Assembly (NCBI GenBank): GCA_021229015.1
Contig: CM037777.1
Coordinates: forward strand, 61,348,085 to 61,412,084
DNA length: 64,000 bases
Origin: Solen grandis
Lineage: Eukaryota; Mollusca; Bivalvia; Adapedonta; Solenidae
Direction of reading: 5' to 3'
The position numbers and the translations under genes were made by a program. Of this stretch, positions 32,018-43,690 are shown one piece after another; position 1 is the stretch's first letter, and each line of letters opens with the position of its first letter. Under the pieces are notes generated by a model. That model worked only from the letters and a program-made list of their open reading frames with translations. It was not told the DNA's origin and made no database searches.

Positions 32018-33240
32018 TACAAACAAAAACAATCATAGATGATTTCAAACTCTGAAATCAAATCTTCCATATAATCATAGTGTTCATATAAACGCTATCA
32101 TATACATGTGCGACACACACACACATTAATAGATATATATACCGGTACACATATACCAAAGGATGATAGTTGTATGATGTATGATTCATATTATAGTGTG
32201 GACATATACATATAATTGTTCCTGAAGAAACAGTCTATACCCCATAGTTAATTCATTGATTAATATATTCGCCTAAGCTATTGAAAAATGTGTGATCATT
32301 CACACTATGCCTGAATCAAGTGTAACTGTTCGTGAAATTTTCAAAGCAAAACCGACCAGAGATATCGCCTGATTAAGTGCTGCTTGAAAGACGAAATCAT
32401 TATTCAGGGAGAAAAGCTGAAAATTAGTATGCCGTAACCTTAGAAGAATCATCATTAGTATTTATGTCTTTGTCTAATACCAACACCTGCAAATACATCC
32501 CGCATATAAACACATCATCGAGGTTTATAGCAATAATCCATTAAGCGGAAAACAAAACCAGTTACAAAACAATTTCCGAGCAATCTACTGAACAGAGCCG
32601 TTCAATGTCATTTAGTAATGGCTTCTGTGCATTATATTATGTCTTTAATCATTAGTGTTGGAAAACGTGCAAAATTCTATAAATCAGATGAAAATATGGA
32701 AGTTAAACTAATCAAAAACTCACGCAAAAGCGTGACAATATAATTGGTTGGTTTGCTTTGTGACGCTATCATGTCGTCTCATATTTTCTCGGGGAATAGA
32801 TTGCTATTTATATTAACTAGATATGAATGTTTACAAGTTTCAGATTAAAATCTTAAAACATCTAAGTGGATGTAAAGATTCTCCATTTGATTTGATGTAA
32901 CTATCTTGTTTTGCGCTTTACCTACTTACGGTCTAGCTAATTTCAGATGGGAATGGGAGTCATACTTGGAATACCCATATGTAAGGGGGGTACATGAGGG
33001 TATATTTGGGGAATTGGGCTTCCCAAAGGTTGGTTTTAGACAAATAGTGTATATTTTAAGATGATTTCAGTGTATATGTGATGTATGTTTGTTTTACTAT
33101 ACCTCCACATTGTAATTATATTATATTTTCACCATTCAATTCCTTTGCATATCTGATCGACGATAATTGACGTTGAAATGTGTCCGGTTACTGAACAAAG
33201 TGTTCACCACCGTTTTCGTTAATTGAAATGCTGTTCTCTT
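32018..33240. other. Non-coding DNA, nothing recognised
   Basis: A short (CA)n run lies at 32114-32125. The remainder is AT-rich and unmatched. No exon with good splice sites was found. Confidence 0.4.
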
Positions 33241-34290
33241 CTATGACAGAAGAGGACAGCGTAGGGCAGCTCAACCAGTCCTTGGCCAATAATGATCACC
33301 TTGGGAGGATGTCGTGGATGCAATTTCACAGCAAACCCCTTCCAGTTTACGAGGAATCTCCTTGGAGGCAAGAGATAAGGAAGACTGGAATGTCCAAGAC
33401 ATGAAGTTGGGGACTACCTTAGAGACATTCACTCTGACGAGAACAGAGCCAAAGAACTTGGTAACCGACACTTTTCTGTCTTCAGATCCACCAATAACTA
33501 CTTTCGATGACACCAAGCCAAACCTGCGGGACGTCAGGGACATCATCAGGGAGACAAGATCAGGATCAGCACCTGGACCCAATGGAATCCTATACAAGGT
33601 CTACAAGATTTGTCAGAGACTGCTACAGAGACTTTGGAGGCAGCTTAACCCTTTCCCCCATGTAGAATCATTTTGACGCACTCAATAGGAACCACATAAA
33701 GCCTGATCTGCAGAAAACCACAGTTAAACCTTACCAAATTTAATTATAAAGTCCTCATTTCCAGACAACTGAGGAGCAGCGAACAGCATAAAACCTGATC
33801 AGCCTGCGAGTAACTCGTAGGCTGATATGGTTTTATGTTGTTCGCATAGGTCTTTTCATGGTTTCCTCTATGGGGGAAAGGGTTAAGGTGATATTGCAGA
33901 AAGGACAGCTGCCAGACAACTGACTTCTGTCTGAAGGATGCTTCATACCCGAGGAGGAGGACTCAAAGACCCTGAAACAGCTCCGTACAATTTCTACACT
34001 GGACATTGAGGGGACGTGTTTTGTCCATTCTAGCAAAGTGGCTCACGACATTCATCCTGGCAAACAACTACATGGACACTTCAGTGCAAAAGGGAGGAGT
34101 ATCAGTGGTCTCGGGATGCCTTGAACACACTAGCGTACTAACGCAACTCATCAAGGAAGCCAAGCCGACAAAAGGAGATCTCACGGTCTTGTGGTTGGAC
34201 TTAGACAACGCATATGGATCAGTCACCCACAAGCTTGTTAACGTAACGTTAAAGAAGTACTACAGTTACATAATGTGCATCTAGATTGAA
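33241..34290 (+). mobile_element. R2/NeSL-like LINE reverse transcriptase fragment, split by a MITE
   Basis: The first part (33241-33644) shows SAPGPNGILYKVYKICQRLL and LWRQL. After the MITE, 33887-34285 reads on through several stops and frameshifts (IPEEEDSKT in one frame, ILAKWLTTFI in another) to DTSVQKGGVS, GCLEHTSVLTQLI, and LTVLWLDLDNAYGSVTHKL, the RT box A of the R2/NeSL type of LINEs with restriction-like endonucleases. The YxDD box and the endonuclease are absent. It is a truncated remnant. Confidence 0.8.
33645..33886. mobile_element. TTAA-flanked MITE, family A, copy 2, nested in RT fragment
   Basis: TTAA at 33645-33648 and 33883-33886 encloses terminal repeats CCCTTTCCCCCAT / ATGGGGGAAAGGG. 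The interior is nearly the same as the copy at 2591. It interrupts the R2-like coding remnant, so it inserted later. Confidence 0.92.
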
Positions 34291-34313
34291 GCGAAAATTA
34301 TTTGTCTTTAATG

Positions 34314-34462
34314 TTAAGGTAATCCATCGATCATTAATTTACAATTGACATAGAGTTAATGGCTCTTTTGCTCAAAATCAATACAGGCTTACATTTACTA
34401 AGATATCCAATGATCACATGATGGACTATGACCACAATTAAATGATGGAGAGATTACTTGAA
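34314..34462. mobile_element. TTAAGGTAATCC MITE, copy 4, internally deleted
   Basis: Left TTAAGGTAATCCATCGATCA. The right end GGAGAGATTACTTGAA is diverged. About 50 bp shorter than the other copies. Confidence 0.7.
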
Positions 34463-34552
34463 TTTAATCATGAGTGCACACTTTCTTCTGTAAATGGACA
34501 AATCTAATTGAAACTTGTACCCGTAACCTCTCTTATTGTAGGGACATGTTTG

Positions 34553-34746
34553 TGAGGTAATCTATCCATCATTAAATTGTGATCATGATCCACCAATTGA
34601 CCGTGAGAATTTTATAGTGAATACAAGCCTTTATAGACTTTGAGCAAAATAGTCTATTACTCCAAGGCAATGGGTGCTTGCGATGGTTTCTTTTTAAGAA
34701 TTGAAAGGATCATGATTTAAATTTAATGGTTAATGGATTATCTTAA
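34553..34746. mobile_element. TTAAGGTAATCC MITE, copy 5
   Basis: GAGGTAATCTATCCATCATT on the left and ATGGATTATCTTAA on the right. The interior has ACAAGCCTTTATAGACTTTG, the inverse orientation of copies 1-3. The next copy is only 90 bp away. Confidence 0.75.
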
Positions 34747-35930
34747 TATTGAAGACAATTATTTTTGTTTCAAACAAGATGTACATTATGTAATCGTTGA
34801 TATGATCTCTTGAAGAATAAGAAAATAAACATCTTTAACGAAGATCTAACACGTGAGAGAAGCAACATTTATTATGATTTAAGAAAACCGGCCCAGTCAA
34901 AGAAACTGCATTGTGCCTGGAGCTCAGATGGGTCGATTGTTTGAGAGACAATGGAAAAGCAGAAAACAAATACAAATATGTAACCTCTCTATTATTGTTT
35001 GACCTTTCCCCAATTCTGACGAAGATTGAAGGGAGCGTTCTGCTTCCAGACAACATAGCCGTATTTAATCCTACAAATAATAACGCATATTAGGGCATAA
35101 AAAGTTAATTAAGATCCATAACTTTCTTAATACACCTTCTATTTAAGATACCCTAACAATGGCGAATATGGGCGTGACCCCGTTTGCAATGATTGAATTG
35201 TAACAAAACAACAAATGTTTCATAAAAGCAACTTAAAATGCACTTATAAATGGTGCACATGATTAGCATACAAATGTTACTAAGCGAACAACACTACATC
35301 AAAATGTCTTCTGCAAAATGTTTCTGCGACAGCAATAAAATGTATTCTTTATAACCTAAATGTAAGCAGGTGCCGAGAATAGCAATATGGCACCTAATAA
35401 GCACACACAAACAAACTATCCCGGGACCCAGACGGATACAATAAGCATAAACATGGTATCCCGTTTGTACTAAACCTTAATGTAATCTTTAGCTTCATAT
35501 GTCACTTTAAATAATAATAGTAAAGCAATAAACTGTTTTTACTCAAAATCATGGCGTAACAAATCAAAACACATCTGTAATGGCATAAGTTTGGCCGCAG
35601 CTGATGGCCAAATGGGAGAGAAATGGATGAGGGTCCCGACTGATTCCATCTCTCCCAACGCCCAAAGCGGTAGCAAGGCCAAAAAAATAGGCAAAAACTA
35701 ACAGGATAGCGCCCGCAACACATTACAAAGCCCAAAGCTCAACTGAACCAAGGCTGGTTGCCCTGCATAAAATGATACAACCCGACTCTAATATTATCTA
35801 GAAACAAAACATTGCCTACCTCTGTTAAAAGTACGCCGTCCTCTTTAAAATACTTATCTCACTGCAAATTTGTGTGACGAGGGTAGAAACCACCGCTAAG
35901 TTAATTTTACAGCGAAAGTGTTAATACGCT
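34747..35930. other. Non-coding DNA; may include 3' end of the recombinase element
   Basis: No domain recognised. 35590-35700 holds weakly palindromic GC-richer sequence (GGGAGAGAAATGGATGAGGG, CATCTCTCCCAACGCCC) that could be the terminal region of the minus-strand element to its right. Confidence 0.4.
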
Positions 35931-38645
35931 TTCTAGCTGAAACAACGCCTTTGTTCACTCCCAAATGTATGTCTAGCTAGAATCTCTGACCAAAAATTAC
36001 GAACATCAGGCATGGACTGATTAATGAAAATAAGTAATTTGACTACTTTGTCTTTGATAGTTTTAATATTAGTGAAACCGATGTCGTTTCCTCCCATATG
36101 GAGAGTAATGAAGTGGGGTGGTTCCTCTACCCTCAGAAATGGGGCGAGTTTCCACTTTAAGCGTAACAAAGTCATCCCACTGTAGCCGTGCCACCATAGG
36201 TGTGCCTCGAGGCCAAGGCTGCTCCTGCCCGGATGGCGCCTTGAAGACAGGAACGTATTTTTTACAATGGACGACCCGAACAGCCACACGTGAGTAAACC
36301 TGGAATGACTTTGACAGGAGTCAAACTTCTGCTGCCCGTCATAAGGAAACGACATCTCCTCGTGAGGAAATATATTGACATAAAAAAAATGAAAACTATA
36401 GTTTGTAACAACGTCAGTGCTGAACACCTGGATTACGTTATAAATATATTTAGGGTATTTTTATCAAAAAAGTTTTTTTTAAAGTGTACCGTATAAGTAT
36501 CTGAAGACCACCTCACGAGAGATTTATTTTTTTCTGCAGACCAACCTAATTTTGAAGCTGTCGTAGCAGCGCCCAAACGGAAACTATGTGACGAGTAATT
36601 TTGGAGATCTGGGTCTAAGACGACCAAGGCTTTCTTTAGAACGGCAGAAAATTGATAACGGGTAAGAGCTTGGCCATTGAAATGGCAAAACTGGCGGTTT
36701 TGCCGAGAGGTACGTCGAAAGAGCTCGGATTGGGCAAAAAGGGGAATTATGTTGCTTTGTTAACGTAATTGTTGTACCTTTACCGGACTGATCTGTTTTT
36801 GAAAACCTTAAATGGATGAGTAGAAACCCATTTTAAGACCACTGAATATCACCAATTCCGATGACTTTTTTTGCAGATTTTTGTCACCTTTACCGGAAAC
36901 AGTGATTTCACCAACTCTAAAGAAACTGATAAACGCTAAGGAAAAAACGATAGAAAAAGGCGATGTATAGAACTATATCGTGAGCGTATGGGGGACATAG
37001 CTCTGGAAAACCATTATTTTGGTGAAAAGCTCGGAAATTGGAGAGACCAGTTACATATGCTTTTAGTTGTGTATGACTACTTCCGTTCTCCTAGATTTAA
37101 AACCGAATAACCTCTTAATAGTGTAAATATGATTGAACAATTGTATATATCTCTACAACCTAAGTAATGAGAATAAAACAAAATGCTGAAAAATCAATGC
37201 TTTGTCAAAATAAATACTTACAGACTACAAAAATCGCCTGTGACATGAAAATATTATAGGACTTTTTTTTCTATGCTGATGCTGACTGCAATCGAATGAT
37301 GTAACTGTTTTTATCACGTGATCACTCTACTAAGCATACGAGTATAGTTTGCTTCGATGCAAAGGTTTCTCGCAAAAAAAAATGATAGTAAATGTGCAGC
37401 GATCGGTCATTTTAGGCTGTTACAATAACCCATGTGAAGTCCAAAACAAATCATTGTAACATACTTATAATCACATCAATCTATCGACCTCACATATCTT
37501 CAAGGATTTATTTCTTACACTAAAAAATGCCTGAAACCTGTATTTCTAATATTCGAAATGAGTTCGGAGCCTCTAACCTGTGAAGAAAGTTTGCATAGTT
37601 ACTTAAATCTATAAATAGAGAATGTTGTAGATAAGGTACTGCATGAATACAAATCAAAGCTCTGATAGCGCTGAGAGCACAGGAATGTCGCATTTCTTTT
37701 GTTTACCAAAGTGAATATAATTATTGGTGATCGACTTGCAGCTCTTCAAACACTCTTTCATTTGTGACACACACAACTTCAGTGCCTTCAGTGCTTTGAT
37801 TTGGTATTTGGGGCCAGGGAAGCGTTGATTAGTAGACCAGCCTCAGCATGAAGATTGTTGATAGGAAAGCTTGAGGTATGGGGAGAGCATTCAAATCTGC
37901 ATCTGTAGCTGCCAACTGAAACCGGGCCCACTGTTTCCGAGAAATAGGATCAGCTATTTTATTCTTTTTAGAAGGAATATGGACCGCTCTAAAAATAATG
38001 TTTAGCGTCATACACATTAAGACGAATGGACGATTCAGCTGCATTAATCGCTTGGATTTTGTAGTTTGTTTGTTAAGAACTTGTACCAGGGCCTCGTTAA
38101 ATATTAACAGGGTAACTTTCTTATTTGACAGAAGCTTTCCCCACAGATGAATGGCCAGAAAGACTGGGATCATTTCGAGAAAATTCATATCGCGCATGAC
38201 CGTTTGACCAACCGAAGCCTGAAGCCATTGGAAAAAACACCGCTGATTATCCAGGAAACATGCAGCCCAAGCGCCGGCTGCGTCTGTGAAAAACCAAATT
38301 GCTTGCGGTATCATTAAAATCTTTCAAAAATTCTAGCCAGAAAAAAAGTTCTCCTTCCATTTCTCGAAAGAAAGACTCGGCTGGAGCGAATGGCTTGCCC
38401 AAAAAATTAGGTTTGCCTACAAGGCTCTGCAACTCTAAAGGGATACTTTTTTTTCTCGAAAGGAAAGTATTTAAGAAATCTTCTAACTCGGCTATTTTGT
38501 GACATTGTATATGGACTGACATTTTACTTGTGTCTAATAATCAGGATTGTAGTTGGGTTGATTGATTTTTTCTCAGCAAATGGGACCCCCAGTTCTTTGC
38601 ATGTAGACTCAAAAGTGTCAACCAATAAACTGCACTTGCAATCCT
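35931..38645 (-). mobile_element. Tyrosine-recombinase retrotransposon remnant (DIRS/Ngaro-like) with SGNH domain
   Basis: Read right to left. 38640-38560 gives an RT end (CKELGVPFAEKKS). 38520-38300 gives the connection (AELEDFLNTFLSRKK, LQSLVGKPNF, APAESFFREMEG). 38314-37829 is RNase H-like (FFTDAAGAW, FLEMIPVFLAIHLWGK, FNEALVQVLNKQT, HIPSKKNKIADPISRKQW). 37825-37690 resembles the recombinase N-terminus (SLAPNTKS). 36720-36470 is the recombinase catalytic end (CHFNGQALTRYQFSAVLKKA, SSHSFRLGAATTAS with the His-x-x-Arg pair, RWSSDTY). 36330-35933 is an SGNH-hydrolase-like domain (VWLFGSSIVKN block I Ser, LHMGGNDIG block III). Frames are broken in several places and much of the middle is missing. 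As I recall, Ngaro-type elements in some animals carry such a hydrolase. Inactive. Confidence 0.82.
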
Positions 38646-38903
38646 TTGGAAGCGGAAATTGGAGAGGCGGTGAGCCGTTATTTCTATACGTTCGTAAGTT
38701 AAGATGCAGAAGTGAATTAATATTACGAAATGACGGAAAGGAACAAACTGTTGAGAGTTGTCCCCAAACAACCTGCGTTATTCTAATTAATAGCTCCCCT
38801 TATTGTCAAAGACAACAATTCTCAAATACACAGATTTGACTCCAATGAGCCCCGGGACGCGCTGCAGCGCGAAGCCGAAACTGTGTAACCTGTTTACCTA
38901 CGC
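38646..38903. other. Edge of the recombinase element, short unique DNA
   Basis: More RT sequence may be hidden here in broken frames. GCCCCGGGACGCGCTGCAGCGCG at about 38850 is a small GC-rich palindromic patch. Confidence 0.4.
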
Positions 38904-39105
38904 TTAAGGTAATCCATCCATCTTAAAATTGTGATCATGGTCCATCAAGTAATCGTGGAAAATTTACAGTAAATGCAAGCCTTTATAGACTTAGAGCAAA
39001 AAAGCCTATAACTCCAAGTCAATGGATGCTTGCATCTGTAATGAAGTCTTTTTTAAGTATTTGGAATACCATGATCATAATGTAATGATGGACAGATTAC
39101 CTTAA
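38904..39105. mobile_element. TTAAGGTAATCC MITE, copy 6
   Basis: Left TTAAGGTAATCCATCCATCT, right GACAGATTACCTTAA. The interior has GCAAGCCTTTATAGACTTAG and AACTCCAAGTCAATGGATGC. Confidence 0.88.
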
Positions 39106-39429
39106 CGGGTTCCGTTTTGATAGCCATGCGGTGCTTCAACGGTTCGTTAAACATTCAAAATGTGTGTTTGTGTGACCAATATACCATACTGTATTCAGTA
39201 ACACGTACATATCGGTATGTGGCAGTATAATTATACATTATATATTATAATTGTACATGAATATTTGTTCCCTCAATAAATATAGACTGGCTTTGTGTTA
39301 TATAGAATTACAATGATTCAAGTATTATTTGCTTATTATTGGCGCTGCCTATACACAAATGTGGCGATAAGCAAGTAGGTAATAAAAGAGTTACATGTAA
39401 AATAGAAAGTATCTGCTGAAAAGAACTAT
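39106..39429. other. Non-coding DNA, nothing recognised
   Basis: AT-rich, unmatched. Confidence 0.4.
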
Positions 39430-39675
39430 GTAATGTTCGTTATTTTTCTGCTACATTGACTGAATCTAAATCACAATTTAAAAGAACTTTGCAAATAAAT
39501 CAAACTGAAAATACTTCCATGTATACGAGAAATGATTTTGTAATATAGTTAAATTTGCCTCTTTGATTTTTCAATACTTTTTTGAAAGTTTGAAAAATTA
39601 AGTTATCTGATGTGTGCCTACACAATATTTTCCACTGGCTTTTTCAAGAGTTTCCAATCTCTGTTTGCTAAGTCA
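39430..39675 (-). repeat. Dispersed repeat, inverted partner of 30950-31235
   Basis: GTTCGTTATTTTTCTGC, AAATTAAGTTATCTGATG and CACAATATTTTCCACTGG are the reverse complement of the copy at 30950-31235. Confidence 0.75.
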
Positions 39676-40164
39676 TGGTGTTGTTGTTCAGTATGCAAAT
39701 GCTTTTTATAATTGTGGAACTTTATAAATGTCTTCATGATTATTGACGTTTTAAACAATCTGTTGACTTGTTGTCTTGACTCGTAATCCGTTAGATATAC
39801 AATGCATTCCATTAACTGCAATCCGCTTAACGCATTCCGCATGTGGCAGTTCGAAGCTAGGTCTATTAATAAACGGTGTGACAGTACTTTTATCCAGGGC
39901 CGTTCTGGAGAGCATTTGATTCCAAAGCCGCTTTGCACGGCTGACGTAACAGTATTGCAAAAGGTATACGTGCCAACCATTTTTAATGTTTCTATGCGAA
40001 ATGTGTGACATACAAATGTATAAAACACGTGTTTAATATTCATATCGATAAAATAGCGTCTTAATGCAAACCTTTAAACGCCATAAATCGCCAAGAGTGA
40101 AACTTGTCATTTTACCAAAAAGAAACATTGTTAGCCCTTTGCATTACCTATACATTTCTGTTTA

Positions 40165-40170
<6 letters not shown>
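39676..40170. other. Non-coding DNA with overlapping short ORFs
   Basis: Three overlapping ORFs (two minus, one plus) occupy 39618-40043. None has a recognised domain and they are shadows of one another. No splice context. Confidence 0.4.

Positions 40171-40202
<32 letters not shown>
40171..40202 (+). repeat. (CT)n microsatellite
   Basis: Sixteen CT dinucleotides followed by a (GT)n-GGAGGGGGGAGG tract. Confidence 0.95.
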
Positions 40203-40204
<2 letters not shown>

Positions 40205-40428
40205 AATATGGTGTGTGTGTGGAGGGGGGAGGTCTCGTCATCTTCAATAACAGGCCATTACCGATATAGAAGTCACGTCGCGTTGCGTAGCAACATCTGG
40301 GAACGCAACATTAAAAAGGTGCGGTATCAATGTTTAACTGCAGGAAAAAAATTGTATATAAGCTTTTCTTGAAAATATTTTTTTCTCGAAAGTGTTGGTT
40401 TGTTTGATGATTGTTTACAGTCTAAACA

Positions 40429-40429
<1 letters not shown>

Positions 40430-40481
<52 letters not shown>
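40430..40481. repeat. (AT)n microsatellite
   Basis: A pure AT dinucleotide run of about 50 bp, ending just before MITE copy 7. Confidence 0.95.
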
Positions 40482-40482
<1 letters not shown>

Positions 40483-40494
40483 GAATATATACAT

Positions 40495-40687
40495 TTAAGG
40501 TAATCCATCCATCATTGAATTGTGATCATGGTCCATCAAGTGATCATGGGAATTTTATAGTAAACACACATCTTTATAGACTTTGAGTCTATAACTCCAA
40601 GTCGACGGATGCTTGCCTCTGCACTGAAGTCTTTTTAGCTATTTAAAGGACCATGATCATAATTTAATGATGAATGGATTGCCTTAA
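40495..40687. mobile_element. TTAAGGTAATCC MITE, copy 7
   Basis: Left TTAAGGTAATCCATCCATCA, right GATGAATGGATTGCCTTAA. The interior has TTTATAGACTTTGAGTC and AACTCCAAGTCGACGGATGC. One of the best preserved copies. Confidence 0.9.
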
Positions 40688-40727
40688 GTTAATCAAACCC
40701 CACGTGGAGGAGCTTTCCTGGAACTGA

Positions 40728-40860
40728 GAATAAAGTAAGTAAGTAAGTTAATTCTGTATTATAGTGACTTGTGTTTTACAATACAAAGTTATATACATGG
40801 AAATATTACAAGAACACAAGGTGCTATAGAACTGTAAGCCACTGTTAATTTCAAATAGTA
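40728..40860 (-). mobile_element. LINE 3' UTR scrap
   Basis: GTAAGTAAGTAAGTTAATT followed by TATTATAGTGACTTGTGTTT matches the 3' end of the minus-strand LINE at 46484-46560 (GTAAGTAAGTAATTTT, TTATTATAGTGACATGTGTT). Only the tail is present, a severe 5' truncation. Confidence 0.7.
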
Positions 40861-41309
40861 TACAAGTACAAAAATGCTGCCTGAGGCAGCACATTGAAAT
40901 AAGCACGGCGACAAAGAAAAAATTGTCTGATCAGTCTATAAACAGAGACTTTGACGTCACTAGCTTGCACCCGGGGTCCGCGCACAGAGCCGGGCAGGCA
41001 GCCGGACCCTAATTAAACAAGATATCAGTCAGTCAGATTAGCTTGCACTAGTTCAGACCGGTGTCGACACATTGTTGTATGATAATAAAATTTATGTGGG
41101 TTAACAGGAAAACAAATTGTTTTTTTTACATAACTTTTATTGAGATGTTGTTTACATATGTATATATATATAATTTAATTACATAAATAAAACATAAAAA
41201 CTAGTTCCAAGACTTGAAAAGAATCTTAAAATGAAGAAAGACACACAGTATGTTTAAATATGAAAACAAAGGCCTAATATACATATTTAGAGGACACAAA
41301 AAAATTTCA
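40861..41309. other. Non-coding DNA, nothing recognised
   Basis: A GC-rich patch at 40970-41010 (GGGTCCGCGCACAGAGCCGG) contrasts with its surroundings. No RNA or protein feature could be assigned. Confidence 0.4.
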
Positions 41310-41402
41310 ATGTAAGAAGGTGAGAAAAATGTGCAGCCAGACCAGGACTGAAACCCGAGACCACTTACAAAAGTCTCCCACCGATAACGGTTACATATTC
41401 CC
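41310..41402 (-). repeat. tRNA-like SINE module, antisense
   Basis: The minus strand reads GTTATCGGTGGGAGACTTTT, then GTAAGTGGTCTCGGGTTTCA and GTCCTGGTCTGGCTGCACA. The 'gtaagtg', B-box and 'gctg(c/t)acatttttctcacc' parts match the plus-strand modules at 44705 and 44971. Confidence 0.65.
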
Positions 41403-41719
41403 TGCAAATTTGGAATTTGTTGCAGAATAACAGAGATCAAATTGATAATGATCCTGATAAACAAAAAGGCAGTATATACATTGGAGAATTTAATATTGTA
41501 AAAGAAAATCTTATTTTTGTGTAATTTTTTCAAGAAATTTTAATAAACAGCATGAAAAAAATAGGAATACATAGAAAATTTTTTTCAAGATGCTTCAGAT
41601 ATATATCACATTTATAAAATACATTTTTTTAGTATAGTGGTGAATTTATGATAATATCACAAATCAAGTAATGAGAAAATATATTGTTTTAGTCAATTAA
41701 AACAGATTATTACCCTTCA

Positions 41720-43690
41720 ACAAGAGCTGTCCGTAAGACAACAAGCTCGACTATTCGAATGCTTGTCAATAAAAAAAAATATTGCAGTAAAGGGCAAAAT
41801 AAGAAACTCTGCATTATCAAAATATACACATGAACAATAAACATGAGTTTCAAGATTATAAAGCAAAATCTCAAAGAATTCAGTGAAAAAGTGAGTTAGT
41901 ACAAAAAGAGTTACTGTTTCCTGTTTCTACTGATTGGTCTGTTAATGATAAACACATCTCTTAAGTTTGAGAGACATCTTTAGAGTAAAACTGAGATAAT
42001 AGCAATGTTGAACAGAAGTTTAACATAAATTTTAAGTCAAAAAGGGCCATAAATATGCAAAAATATTTGGAAGAGTTACTTTTCCTGTTTCTACTGGTTT
42101 GTCTGATGAGGATAAACACATGTGTTAAGTTTGGGAGACATTCATTGAGTAAAACTGGAGATAATAGCAATGTTAAACAAAAGTTTAACATTAATTCTAA
42201 GTCCAAAAAGGGCCATAAAATGCAAATATATTGGAAAAATTACTGTTCCTGTTTCTATGGTTGTCTGATGATAATAAACATGTGTGTGAAGTTTGCGGGA
42301 CATCAGTTTAGTAATAGTGCAGATAATGGCAAGGTTAAACAAAACCTTAACATTTCTTTGGATGTTGTTGATATTTTTTTTTACAAAGAGTTCCATGTTA
42401 TTGTACATGAACCATATTCACCAGCCTATCTTACATTTTATGAGATTTTAGCTAAAGGCAAAGGTAAATGACACTGAAAGTAAAGGGCCATTCTCCAAAA
42501 TTTATCATAACATCCTTTACAAGTTGTCAATACATTAAGCATATATCATCAGCCTATCTTAAATATGATTAAAGTAATACTGTGGGTATAATTTTCCAAA
42601 AAGAGCAAATACTCTGAAGATAAGAGCTCTCCTTGGAATATTTTTTGCAACATCAGACTATTTTAATAGGAACAATGTGATGCTACAGATTTTCTCTTTT
42701 TTTTAAAAAAAAAGGGCACTATCTCCGAAAGGAAAAGAGGCTCTAATAGAAAATTTGCTCGCGACACATCGTCTCAAAGTCATTGACTTGATCATTTGAG
42801 TTTACCGTCGCTTCGACAGTATTTCAGTCATATAGCGACGTCCAGCTAATTACAGGTGGAAGAAGACCCGAATGCACGGAGGCATCCGGGTAGAACCACC
42901 GACCAACCGCAAGCCAGCTTCCAGCTGGAAGGTTTAAAGTCAGCGATTTCACCCTCTCGGCCTGGGAGGCCCCCTCAAAGTCATTGGTACATGTACCAAA
43001 TATCATCAGCTATATTTAAATATAAAGAGAATTGCTCTGGGAAGGGAAGACAAATTTTTTAACGATGGACAATAACTGTAAGAAAATGGGGCAATAGAGG
43101 GCAGAGTACAATATACCTAATTATAACAGATTATAATTAATAGAAAATAAGACAAACATCAAGAGCCCTCATTTTCCAGAATTGCAGGAAAGAACCATGA
43201 GATTATCATTAGGAAAAATATTTTTGAACACTAGCTCCAGGAGAAAGATTTTGAATTTAAGTACATGTACATATATGAAGAGTACATACAGAAACTAGCT
43301 GCCCCACTTAAGACATCATTTTTCAAAGAATCAAATTCATTTTAACAATGTGGTAGAGAACTATGGGTGACCATTTGTGCCAAATGAAATTAAAATCTGA
43401 CCATTAGTTACAATGATTTTTTTATAAATATATAAACAGTATGATTATTAGGAAACTAGCCAACCATGTGGTGCTCCAATTTTTAAGGAATAAACTTAAG
43501 TAAGCAATTATGGTAGAAGGCATGAGGTAACCATTTGTGCAAATTGAAATTAAATTTGACCATTGGTTTCAGAGAGGAAGAAATGGGAACTTAATTTTAG
43601 CAATGACAGTAGATAGTCATGAGGTGGCAATTTGTAACTGATGAAATTGAATTATTCTGGCCCTTTGTTTCGGGGAACAGCTTTTTTAAA
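41720..43690. mobile_element. Pearl-like element with 165-bp tandem core, SINE inserted
   Basis: Begins AACAAGAGCTGTCCGTAAGA. Units marked TTACT(G)TTTCCTGTTTCTA start at 41911, 42076 and 42240, a 164-165 bp period. A second, more diverged periodic part has ACCATTTGTGC(C)AAATGAAATTAAA at about 43370 and 43530 (about 160 bp). Several short ORFs are repeat translations. The SINE at 42786-42973 separates the two parts. Confidence 0.65.
42773..42986 (-). repeat. tRNA-derived SINE, antisense, 13-bp target duplication
   Basis: The exact duplication CTCAAAGTCATTG at 42773-42785 and 42974-42986 flanks the body 42786-42973. The body reads, on the minus strand, from the core (GGAAGCTGGCTTGCGGTTGG) to AATTAGCTGGACGTCGC and GCGACGGTAAACTC. 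The head is shortened. Confidence 0.9.

Noticed and set aside
39618..40043. 141-codon minus ORF
   Set aside because: It overlaps two other ORFs, begins in a dispersed repeat and has no recognised domain.
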